Assembly (NCBI GenBank): GCA_945862235.1
Contig: CAMAYU010000014.1
Coordinates: 1 to 59,186 of the forward strand
Reading direction: 5' to 3'
Length of the DNA: 59,186 bases
Source of the DNA: Schlesneria paludicola DSM 18645
Lineage (GTDB): Bacteria > Planctomycetota > Planctomycetia > Planctomycetales > Planctomycetaceae
Every line of letters begins with the position of its first letter. The stretch's first letter is position 1. Shown in pieces: positions 25,637 to 33,913 of the stretch. The position numbers and the translations under genes were made by a program. A model generated the notes under the pieces. It was not told where the DNA came from, searched no databases, and worked only from the letters and a program-made list of their open reading frames with translations.

Positions 25637-28600
25637 CTACGACTGCGGGACGAGTGACATCGCGCTGCGGGACTGTCCCATGTGTTCGAGGCACGCGGCG
25701 ATCAGTTGGTCTTTTTGAATCGGTTTGGTTGCGAAACCATCGAAGCCTGAATCGAGGCAACGTTGGCGATCCTCGTCCGTGGCGTGCGCCGTCAAGGCGA
25801 TGATGCGTCCCTGATAGCCCGCTTCCCGCAAAGCGGCGGTGGCGGCGAAACCGTCCATCTCGGGCATGGAAATATCCATGAGGATCAGGTCGTACTCGCG
25901 ACTTGTCCGCTTGGCCGCGAGTGCGTTCTCAACCGCGAATCGACCGTTATCGACAACCTCCACACTCGCGCCGTTTTTCTGAAGTAGGAACGAAATCAGC
26001 TTCTGGTTTGCGGGAACGTCCTCCGCCAGCAGGATTCGTCCGCTGAGCTTGGGGGCTTGGGAGGAGGACGTGACGACGATTTCGGGAATGGGTGTGGCCT
26101 GCTGAGTCAGCTCTGGCCCCGTCAACAGCTTGGTATTTGAAGTGAGTTCAACGGCGATGAAAAAGGTGAACATGCTCCCTATTCCCGCCTGGCTCTCAAC
26201 GTGAATATCTCCACCCAAGAGCCGTGCCAGGCGTTGCGAGATCGACAATCCCAACCCCGTTCCACCGTAACGGCGCGACATCGACGCATCCGCTTGAGAG
26301 AACGGCGTGAACAGTCGTTCCATCTGATCAGGGCTGATGCCGATCCCAGTGTCGGTCACTGAGAATCGGAGCTGTCTCGCTTCCGAGTCGTACTTCAACG
26401 TCAGCGTGACTCCACCCAATTCGGTGAATTTGATCGCATTCCCCACGAGGTTGACCAACACCTGGCGGACTCGCAGCAAATCGGTCGTGACCTGGTCAGG
26501 AATGGGGTAGATCACCTCGCAACGCAGGGTGAGGCCCTTCTCCCCGGCACGCAGGTTCATCAGCCGCAGGACATCCTGAGCCACGTCGAGGGGAGAGACC
26601 TGGAGTTTTTCGAGCGTCATGTAACCCGCGTCGATCTTGGACAGATTGAGGATGTCGTCGATCAGCTCTTGGAGATGTCGTCCGTTGCTGCGAATGATTT
26701 CCAGCGTCTCCAATCCGCTGAGCTGCGCCCGCGCCAAGTCGCCCTCGTCCGACAACAGGTCGGCGTAACCCAGAATCGCGGTAAGCGGGGTCCGCAATTC
26801 GTGACTCATGTTGGCGAGGAATTGACTCTTGACCCGCGCTGACGCTTCGGCTTCGTCTTTCGCCTTGGCCAGCTCTTCCTCGGCCCGCTTGCGGTGCGTG
26901 ATGTCAGCATACGTGCCGATCATGCGGAGCGGTTCGCCGGTGGCTGTGTGGCTGACGATCATGCCTCGGTCGAGAATCCACTTCTCGATGCCATCGCTGC
27001 ACTGGACGCGGTGTTCGTTGGAATACGTGTTCGTTTGGCCATCGAAGTAGGCTTGCAGGTCACTCATCACGCGCGGCAGATCGTCCGGGTGAATGTGACA
27101 TTTCCATTCGTCAATTGTGTGCGTGCTGGTGTTCTCGGGAAGTCCCACGATTTCGATGAACCGCTTCGAGAACACGACCTCACCAGTCTGAATGTTCCAA
27201 TCGCGGACTCCGTCGCCAGCTCCCTCCAGCGCGAACTTCCAACGTTCTTCACTCGTCCGCAGAGCATCTTCCACTCGCTTACGTTCGATGGCGATCCCGG
27301 CCAACTTGGCGGCCGTTTCAATCAGCCGGATCTCCGATTCCGCCGGTGCGCCAGCCTCCGTGGCGTAAACGGCAAACGTCCCCAGCACTTTGCCAGACTC
27401 ACCACAAATTGGCTCGGACCAACAAGCGACCAGCCCGGCGCGAGCGGCCAGTTCTTTGTAAGAGACCCAATACGGATGCGTCTGAATGTCCTCGACAATC
27501 ACCCGTTCTCGCGTGAAGGCCGCCGTGCCGCACGAGCCGACTCCCAGCCCGACTTCGACGCCATTGATCGCCTCACTATAAAAGTGAGGCAGCTTGGGCG
27601 CGGCAGCGGTGAATAGGTGCCGTTCCGACTTGTCGAGCAGTAAAATCGAGCATCTGCGGAAGGGAAATTCTTCTTCGACGCAGCGGGCGAGACCATTGAG
27701 AATTTCTGGCAACGGCTCACCACTCGCCAGCAATTCCAGCACGTGCTTACGGATGAGTTCGCGATTCTCGGCCAGCTTGCGTTCGGTGATGTCGGTCGAG
27801 ATCCCGCACACGCCGTACGGCGTCCCGTTCGCGTCCCGCATCGGGAATCGCACGGAAAGATACGTGTGAACTCCCCCCGCGTGCGGCACGGCCTCTTCGG
27901 ATTGCTCCTGTCGGTTGTTTCGCAAAACAACCTGATCGCGGCGGTGAAACCTTTCGGCGATCTCATCCGTAAAGAGGTCGAAGTCCATCTTGCCGACCGC
28001 TTCTTGCTGACTCTGATGGAACACCCGCGCGAACTGCCCATTGGTCAACCGATACCGACCATCCAGATCCTTCACGTAAATCACTGCGGGAGTGTTGTCG
28101 AGAATCGCCTGAAGCTGATCCTCGCTGGCCCGCAACGCCTCGACCGCTTGTCGCGTCGCCGTCACATCACTGACCGAACCCGCCATGCGAATGGCCACGC
28201 CATCCTTGTCCCAGACGGCCTGTCCGCGTTCCAAGAACCAGCGGTACTCACCGCTCTTGGTTCGTAGGCGATGCTCGATGTGGTACGGGACCCGGCCTTT
28301 CAGATGCCGCTCCATAGCCTCCCAGGTGGCCTCGAAGTCATCCGGATGCAGGACATCCGCCATGGCCGACAGCCAGACTCCAAACTCTTCGTCGCCATAA
28401 CCGAGCAACTCTTTGAAGCGGGTCGAGTAGAAGACGGCGTCGGTTTGCAGATCCCAATCCCAGATGCCGTCATTGGTGCCACAAAGAGCGAGCTTGAAGC
28501 GCTCTTCACTGATTCGCAGCGATTCTTCAGCTGCCGTGGCCCGCGCCGTTTCCGCATTCGCCGCCGCCCAATCCTGACGCAGGCGACCGGTCACGCGGCC

Positions 28601-29803
28601 GAAGTCACCAATCATGCGACCCAGTTCATCCTGCGCTTCGATGGGCCTCACATCGTGGCCGCGCCAGTCGTTGGCGAGAACCTGATCGGTCACTTCGCGC
28701 ATCCGATCCACCGTCCGAATGACGGCCAAGCAAAAGCCGATTCCCAAATAGACGGCCAGTACCGCAGGAAACAGAGTGATGTAGACCAAACAACTGCGTT
28801 GGCGTGCCGCCGCGTCCGCGCGCGCTCGCACCACATCGTCGAACGAATCCATGCACTCGGACATCAGGACGAACGTTTCCAACACGGCGGTGTGATTGAG
28901 TCGCTCTACTTCATTGAGTGTGGGAGCGTTCTCATCGCCGCGTATCACGCTCCGCATGGCGCGTTCGGCTGACAACAATGATCCTCGGCATTTCGTCAGC
29001 GGGTTTCGGAGCCGCAGAGCAATGGCAGGATCGTGTTGAACCGTGGCGAACAATCCCTCGCGGATTTGCTCCATCTGCGAACGCAGATTGAAGAGCCGCT
29101 CAGTCGCATCGACCAGAAACGAAGAAAGTGTGGCCGACGAGTGGCGGCGCGCATCGAACAGTTCGTCCAAGCGCTCTACCGCTTCAATCAATCCGGGCAA
29201 CAGCCGTGTCGCGGCCACCGCCAAATTCAAACTATCGAGCCGTGAGTCCGCCGTGATCCGTGATACTTCGGCGATCTGCCGGAAGACCGTCAGCAAGTCC
29301 TCGATCATTTCGGAGAGGACGGCGGGACTTTCCAAGACCTTGTCGTGCCCCACCCGTTCGTCCTGCAACGCACGCAGCTTGGCGTGAAACGCCTCCCAGC
29401 GAGTTGAAGCATCGAGGACCGCCAAGGTCTGTTCGTCCGCCTCGATCACCAGCTGCAGGTGCCGGTCCAAGTTGTCATGAAATAGTTCGGTGGCCACTTT
29501 CAGTTTTGAGACTTCATTCCGCGAGTCGTGCAGCACGATCTGGCGATGCTCACACAGCGAACGCCAGATCGGAATGACCAGCCGCAGCGCCCGGCTTCCC
29601 GCCTGAGCCTTCTGCGACATCTCCACCTTCTCGGACAGCGTCGAAATGTAGAGGCCCGTCACCAGAAACAACGGCAGCGCAAACAATGTCCCCGCCACCG
29701 CAAATTTTCGCGGGTAAGACAGGCGGTTCATGAGCCAAACCGCCGGATCAAACGGGCTGCGCAAGCCGATCTTCACACGAAGCTCCCGGATGAACGGCCC
29801 CAC
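25637..29803 (-). CDS. hybrid sensor histidine kinase, PAS/GAF/REC
   Basis: 1388 residues, GTG start at 29803 (ATG at 29731 is an alternative). Order: TM1 about 33-52, a helical extracytoplasmic region to about 335, TM2 about 337-360, a HAMP-like linker, a PAS/PAC unit (EERFKLALCGTNDGIWDWD), a second PAS (QLQAILDNTPAVIYVKD), a GAF-like domain (CSILLLDKSERHLFTA), a third PAS/PAC (WKFALEGAGDGVRDWN), HisKA with FLANMSHELRTPLTA (His near 998), HATPase with DTGIGISPDQM and GGTGLGLSISQRL, then a receiver domain with LILMDISMPEMDG (Asp near 1308) and TAHATDEDR. All phosphotransfer residues are present. No separate response regulator is adjacent. Confidence 0.93.
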   Translation of the reverse strand: MGPFIRELRVKIGLRSPFDPAVWLMNRLSYPRKFAVAGTLFALPLFLVTGLYISTLSEKVEMSQKAQAGSRALRLVIPIWRSLCEHRQIVLHDSRNEVSKLKVATELFHDNLDRHLQLVIEADEQTLAVLDASTRWEAFHAKLRALQDERVGHDKVLESPAVLSEMIEDLLTVFRQIAEVSRITADSRLDSLNLAVAATRLLPGLIEAVERLDELFDARRHSSATLSSFLVDATERLFNLRSQMEQIREGLFATVQHDPAIALRLRNPLTKCRGSLLSAERAMRSVIRGDENAPTLNEVERLNHTAVLETFVLMSECMDSFDDVVRARADAAARQRSCLVYITLFPAVLAVYLGIGFCLAVIRTVDRMREVTDQVLANDWRGHDVRPIEAQDELGRMIGDFGRVTGRLRQDWAAANAETARATAAEESLRISEERFKLALCGTNDGIWDWDLQTDAVFYSTRFKELLGYGDEEFGVWLSAMADVLHPDDFEATWEAMERHLKGRVPYHIEHRLRTKSGEYRWFLERGQAVWDKDGVAIRMAGSVSDVTATRQAVEALRASEDQLQAILDNTPAVIYVKDLDGRYRLTNGQFARVFHQSQQEAVGKMDFDLFTDEIAERFHRRDQVVLRNNRQEQSEEAVPHAGGVHTYLSVRFPMRDANGTPYGVCGISTDITERKLAENRELIRKHVLELLASGEPLPEILNGLARCVEEEFPFRRCSILLLDKSERHLFTAAAPKLPHFYSEAINGVEVGLGVGSCGTAAFTRERVIVEDIQTHPYWVSYKELAARAGLVACWSEPICGESGKVLGTFAVYATEAGAPAESEIRLIETAAKLAGIAIERKRVEDALRTSEERWKFALEGAGDGVRDWNIQTGEVVFSKRFIEIVGLPENTSTHTIDEWKCHIHPDDLPRVMSDLQAYFDGQTNTYSNEHRVQCSDGIEKWILDRGMIVSHTATGEPLRMIGTYADITHRKRAEEELAKAKDEAEASARVKSQFLANMSHELRTPLTAILGYADLLSDEGDLARAQLSGLETLEIIRSNGRHLQELIDDILNLSKIDAGYMTLEKLQVSPLDVAQDVLRLMNLRAGEKGLTLRCEVIYPIPDQVTTDLLRVRQVLVNLVGNAIKFTELGGVTLTLKYDSEARQLRFSVTDTGIGISPDQMERLFTPFSQADASMSRRYGGTGLGLSISQRLARLLGGDIHVESQAGIGSMFTFFIAVELTSNTKLLTGPELTQQATPIPEIVVTSSSQAPKLSGRILLAEDVPANQKLISFLLQKNGASVEVVDNGRFAVENALAAKRTSREYDLILMDISMPEMDGFAATAALREAGYQGRIIALTAHATDEDRQRCLDSGFDGFATKPIQKDQLIAACLEHMGQSRSAMSLVPQS

Positions 29804-30107
29804 GGAACTCGCTGCATGTCCCGCTGAGTGCCGAACGGATTTCGGAACAACTCTGGATACCCAAAGACGGAAACGCAGCCGCGCTCACTCCTCGCCGATC
29901 ATCCCTCAAAGCATCGGTCGCTCACGAAAGTTGCGTTCGGCAAAGTGACGCCGCGAGACAACTGTTCCCAAGCGGGCATGGACCTCGGCGATTGAATCGC
30001 CTGTCGCGGCAAAGTCGGTCGTGACGGATGCCCTGATTCGACCAATAGTGAGGACCAATCCGGTCGAACTCCGACGGTTGCCAGATGGTCAGCAACAGGG
30101 ACGGAAT
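29804..30107. other. gene-free stretch
   Basis: 304 nt between two minus-strand genes. It holds the upstream region of the hybrid histidine kinase. A 70-codon minus frame crosses it but has no supporting features. No strong repeat seen. Confidence 0.5.
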
Positions 30108-32306
30108 TCACTTCAATCCCGTGTGGCGCAGTAACGCCGTCGCGTTGGGTTCGCGGCCTCGAAATGCGCGGAAAACTTCCATCGGGTGACGGCTGCCACC
30201 GAGAGCCAGCACCGTGTCGCGGAACCGACGACCGGTGGCTGCGACCGCCGCTTCATTGTCGAGGCCCGCTTCTTCAAACGCGCTGAAGGCGTCGGCACTC
30301 AGGATCTCGGCCCACTTGTAGCTGTAGTAGCCCGCCGCGTAGCCGCCGCTGAAGATGTGTTGGAACGAGCAGAGCGAACGATCCTCGGGCAACAGCGGCA
30401 TGACGCTCGTCTGCTGACTGATCTTCCGATTCACATCATGCGCCGTCTCGGTACCACTCGGATCGAAGTCGGAATGGAGCGACATGTCGGTCAGTCCGAA
30501 CAGCAGTTGTCTCAGCATCATCGACCCCGCGCGATAGTTCTTCGCGGCGCGGACTTTGTCGAACAGTGCTTCGGGCAGAGGCTCGTTCGTTTGGTAGTGG
30601 CCGGTCAAACTGAGCAGCGTCGGGCGGTGATAGCACCAGTTCTCCATGAACTGACTCGGCAGCTCGACCGCGTCCCACTCGACCCCGTTGATTCCCGCCG
30701 CGTCGGCGTCATTGACGGTGGTCAGCATGTGCTGCAAGCCGTGACCCATCTCGTGGAACAACGTCTCGACTTCGCGGAACGACATCAAACTCGGAGTCTC
30801 GCCATGCGGCGGCGTCTGATTGCAGACGAGATGCGCCACCGGAATCTGCGTTCGCGTTGTCCCCTGACTTTGTGTTTGCCTTGTCCCCTCGCTCCGGCTC
30901 TGCGGGGAGAGAGCTAGGGTGAGAGGTTCTTCTCTTCCCATCTCCGCGCCGACCTTCCTCCGCCCCATGCAGTCATCCATCCACGCCCCGCCGCGCTTGT
31001 TCTCGGGTCGCGAGAACGGGTCGAGATAGAACGACGCGATGTGCGTCCCGCCGTCATCATACACGCGATAGAACCGCACATCGGAGTGCCACACGCTGAC
31101 GTTGTCGGTCGCCTGATGAATCGTGATCCCGAACAACCGACCGAGCAACCCGAACAGGCCATCCAACACCTTCTCGAACGGGAAGTACGGCCGCAGTTCG
31201 TCGTCGGTGTAGGCGTACCGCTCTTCGCGCAGTCGCTCGGCCCAGTAGGCCACGTCCCAAACTTCGAGCGGCGACGCATCACCGCGCGCGGCTTTCAGTG
31301 ATTTGATGTCTTCCAAATCGCGCACGGCCGCGTCCCACGAAGCCTCCCGCAACTGAGCCGCCATCTGTCGCACAGCCTCGACGCTTGGAGCCATCTTCCG
31401 CGCGAGACTCACTTCGGCGAAGTTGTTAAAGCCGAGCAGCTTCGCCTTCTCTTGTCTCAGCGCCAGCAGCTTCGTGATGAGCGGCCCGTTGTCGAGTTCC
31501 CCCGACGACGCGCGGCTGACGAAGGCCCGATAAAGCTGTTCGCGCAGCATCCGATTGCAGCAATGTTCCATGAACGGTTGGAACAACGGAATCTCCAGCG
31601 TCACACGCCACGGCCCCGCTTCGGGAGTCGCCACGCGCGCCGGTGTACTGCCCGTCGAGTCGCCTGCCGCATGAGCCGTGTTCCACGACTTGGCCGCGAG
31701 GTTTCGGAGCGTACTCGGCCAACCCGTCGCATCGGTCGGGTCAGTCACTTCCAACGAGAACGCCTTCGTCGCGTCAAGGACATGATTCGAGAACTCGGTC
31801 GTGATCACCGACATCTCTTGCTCGATCGCATTGAACCGCTCACGCTGCTCGCCGACGAGCGCGATCCCTGATAACTCCGCCCCCTTGATGCGGTCGGCGA
31901 CGATGCGCTGTTGAGCCTCATTCAGTCGCGACCATTCGTCGCTCGCCTTCAATTGTTTGAGCGCCCGGTAGATCGGTTCGCTCTGACTGGCTCGCAGCCC
32001 GAACTGCACGACCTCGGGTAACACGGTCTCATACGCCGTCCGCAGCCCGTCCGAGTTCATGACGCCAAACAAGTGCCCGACCGGCTTCCAGCCGTACTCG
32101 AACGGACTGTCCAACGCCTCCAACTTCCCGATCGTCCCGCCCCACGTGGGAGACAACTCCCGTTCGATCACCTCCAGTTTCGTCGCCGCGTCCGACAACA
32201 GATGCGTCACCGCCGGAACGATGTGTTCCGGTCGAATGGCGGCAAAGTCAGGCAGACCGGACGTGGCGAGCAACGGGTTGTTGATGAGCAAAGCGGCATC
32301 GACCAT
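30108..32306 (-). CDS. M3 family oligopeptidase with repeat-encoded insert
   Basis: 732 residues from the ATG at 32306, with AAGGAAT upstream. It resembles oligopeptidase A/PrlC: zinc motif FHEMGHGLQHML near 515, DPFSRPENKRGGAWMDDCMG, MENWCYHRPTL, and GGYAAGYYSYKWAEI near the end. The HExxH and downstream Glu ligand region are present. Between DDCMG and PVAHLVCNQTPP there are about 40 residues where E. coli OpdA has about 12. The extra stretch includes PLTLALSPQSRSEGT, a repeat-type peptide (DNA about 30850-30945). Because the insert lies next to the active-site half, it may alter activity. Confidence 0.9.
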   Translation of the reverse strand: MVDAALLINNPLLATSGLPDFAAIRPEHIVPAVTHLLSDAATKLEVIERELSPTWGGTIGKLEALDSPFEYGWKPVGHLFGVMNSDGLRTAYETVLPEVVQFGLRASQSEPIYRALKQLKASDEWSRLNEAQQRIVADRIKGAELSGIALVGEQRERFNAIEQEMSVITTEFSNHVLDATKAFSLEVTDPTDATGWPSTLRNLAAKSWNTAHAAGDSTGSTPARVATPEAGPWRVTLEIPLFQPFMEHCCNRMLREQLYRAFVSRASSGELDNGPLITKLLALRQEKAKLLGFNNFAEVSLARKMAPSVEAVRQMAAQLREASWDAAVRDLEDIKSLKAARGDASPLEVWDVAYWAERLREERYAYTDDELRPYFPFEKVLDGLFGLLGRLFGITIHQATDNVSVWHSDVRFYRVYDDGGTHIASFYLDPFSRPENKRGGAWMDDCMGRRKVGAEMGREEPLTLALSPQSRSEGTRQTQSQGTTRTQIPVAHLVCNQTPPHGETPSLMSFREVETLFHEMGHGLQHMLTTVNDADAAGINGVEWDAVELPSQFMENWCYHRPTLLSLTGHYQTNEPLPEALFDKVRAAKNYRAGSMMLRQLLFGLTDMSLHSDFDPSGTETAHDVNRKISQQTSVMPLLPEDRSLCSFQHIFSGGYAAGYYSYKWAEILSADAFSAFEEAGLDNEAAVAATGRRFRDTVLALGGSRHPMEVFRAFRGREPNATALLRHTGLK
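30850..30945. repeat. family E repeat inside the M3 peptidase
   Basis: In-frame sequence reading, on the gene strand, as CTCTCACCCTAGCTCTCTCC and then a Gln/Thr/Ser-rich tail. The encoded peptide PLTLALSP...GT has the look of widely repeated intergenic elements. This is a single copy in the window; the assignment rests on the surplus length relative to the family. Confidence 0.6.
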
Positions 32307-32675
32307 GACGAGAGATTCCTTGATGTCGGGTGAGTCGCGCGGAGGCCAAGTGCATGTGTGAAACCAGCGACCTTCAGCGGGGCGGCGAGTGTAGACGGAG
32401 TCCCCAACGGAATCATCCCGACAACCGGCACGATGCGTTTGCCTGCTTGCGGGACCGGACGGAGTCACGGCACCGGCTGGCGAATCGTCATTCCAGCGGG
32501 GTATGTTTCCCCCGGCCCGCCACTTAGGGTAAACGTCTCGCTTGCCCGCATTCGCCTTCCTGCTGTTGCTCTACCGCTTGGCAACAGACGGGCAAGCGAG
32601 ACGCTTACCCTACGTTTTTCAGTAGTCTGCTACCCCCGCCCGTTCCCGCCCCTCAACTTTCGTCAGGAGTCGCTC
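32307..32675. other. divergent intergenic region with palindrome
   Basis: 369 nt between the M3 peptidase and the thioredoxin gene. Its main structure is the palindrome at 32525-32612. The rest (32330-32520) is GC-rich without a supported gene and probably holds both promoters. Confidence 0.55.
32525..32612. repeat. 24-bp-arm inverted repeat (family A-like ends)
   Basis: TAGGGTAAACGTCTCGCTTG begins a 24-bp arm (32525-32548) that pairs with 32589-32612 with one G:T-type mismatch. It is followed by TACGTTTTTCAGTAGTCTGC, similar to the right end of family A. The right arm text recurs alone at 57853-57878. Confidence 0.85.
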
Positions 32676-33863
32676 ATGGTTTTTTCCCGCCCCACGCTGC
32701 GATCGCTCGCCCGGTCGTTGGCCGTTGCCGCAGCTGTGATGTCGCTGGCCGTCGCCTTGTTCTCGCCTCGCCTTCAAGACCAAGTGGCTCGTGCGGCGGA
32801 CACCAAGGCGTCGGAAGAGACCGATCCTGACTATGCCATTCCCGACGGAACTCCCAAAGAGATTTTCGCCTTCCTCACCAAGCTGCAACAGAAGCGGCCG
32901 AAGTTTGCGAACCGCGAAGAACAGATCGAACACGCGATCAAAGTGCAGCGGGCGATGATCGCCGCGGGCGACAAAATCCTGAAGCAAGAGCCTGACGAAG
33001 AGCAGGCCACGCAAGCCGTCGCGATGAAGCTCAACGCGCTGATCGTTCTGGCCGCGAACGACATCCCCGGCGCGGGCAAGGAAGCACTGGATGCCGTCGC
33101 CCTGATGAAGCAAGACGCCAACGCAGTCGTCGCCAAAGCAGCGGCCGACAAATGGCTGACCGTGCGCATCCTGAACGCTCAAGAACTGAATGACGGCGAC
33201 CGCAGCGCCCTCGCCGAAGAAGTCCTGACCAACGCCGACAAGAAGAAGTTTGATCGCAGCGTGATTCCCGAAGTCATGCAACTTGGCAAAGTCTTGGAGA
33301 GCCACGCGAAGCCCGCCGAGGTCGCCGCGTACTACAACAAGGTTGCCGATTTGGTCGAGCATCAGGGGACGCCTCAGATGCGCGACATGGCGACCCGATT
33401 GCGCGGGACCGCCCGACGCGCCGGTCTCCCCGGCAACACGATTGAGATCGAAGCCAAGCTGCTCGACGGCCAACCGTTCGACTGGGCTTCGTACCGAGGC
33501 AAAGTCGTGCTGGTCGATTTCTGGGCGACTTGGTGCGGCCCGTGTATCGGCGAGCTGCCCAACGTCAAAGCGAACTACAAGAAGTTCCACGAGCAAGGCT
33601 TCGATGTGGTCGGCATCAGCCTCGACCGCAGCCGCGAACCGCTCGACAAGTTCATCGAAAAAGAAGAACTCCCGTGGGCACAGCTTTACGACGAAGAGAT
33701 TCAAAAGGGGACCGGCTGGAACCACCCGGTCGCTCAACACTACGGCATCTCCGCCATCCCCGCCGCGATCCTCGTGGACAAAGACGGCAAGGTCGTCTCG
33801 ATGAATGCTCGCGGCCCCGAACTCGGCAAGCTGCTGGAGAAACTGCTCGGCAAGGCGGAGTGA
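32676..33863 (+). CDS. exported TlpA-like thioredoxin protein
   Basis: 395 residues. CAGGAG lies just upstream of the ATG at 32676. The N-terminus is a long Sec or Tat-like signal (RSLARSLAVAAAVMSLAVALF). A helical region of about 200 residues precedes a C-terminal TlpA/ResA-type thioredoxin domain: LLDGQPFDWASYRGKVVLVDFWATWCGPC with the CGPC motif near 285, then VVGISLDRSREPLDKFIE and the cis-Pro region ISAIPAAILVDKDGKVV. Likely a periplasmic thiol reductant, for example in cytochrome maturation. Another redoxin gene starts 50 nt downstream, so they may be one operon. Confidence 0.85.
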   Translation: MVFSRPTLRSLARSLAVAAAVMSLAVALFSPRLQDQVARAADTKASEETDPDYAIPDGTPKEIFAFLTKLQQKRPKFANREEQIEHAIKVQRAMIAAGDKILKQEPDEEQATQAVAMKLNALIVLAANDIPGAGKEALDAVALMKQDANAVVAKAAADKWLTVRILNAQELNDGDRSALAEEVLTNADKKKFDRSVIPEVMQLGKVLESHAKPAEVAAYYNKVADLVEHQGTPQMRDMATRLRGTARRAGLPGNTIEIEAKLLDGQPFDWASYRGKVVLVDFWATWCGPCIGELPNVKANYKKFHEQGFDVVGISLDRSREPLDKFIEKEELPWAQLYDEEIQKGTGWNHPVAQHYGISAIPAAILVDKDGKVVSMNARGPELGKLLEKLLGKAE

Positions 33864-33913
33864 TGCGGTCGGAATACTGAAGAGAATGAGAAGCGTGTCT
33901 TGGGGTCTTCATC

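Noticed and set aside
29899..30111. 70-codon minus-strand frame between the hybrid kinase and M3 peptidase
   Set aside because: No ribosome-binding site, no domain, and composition similar to noncoding DNA here.
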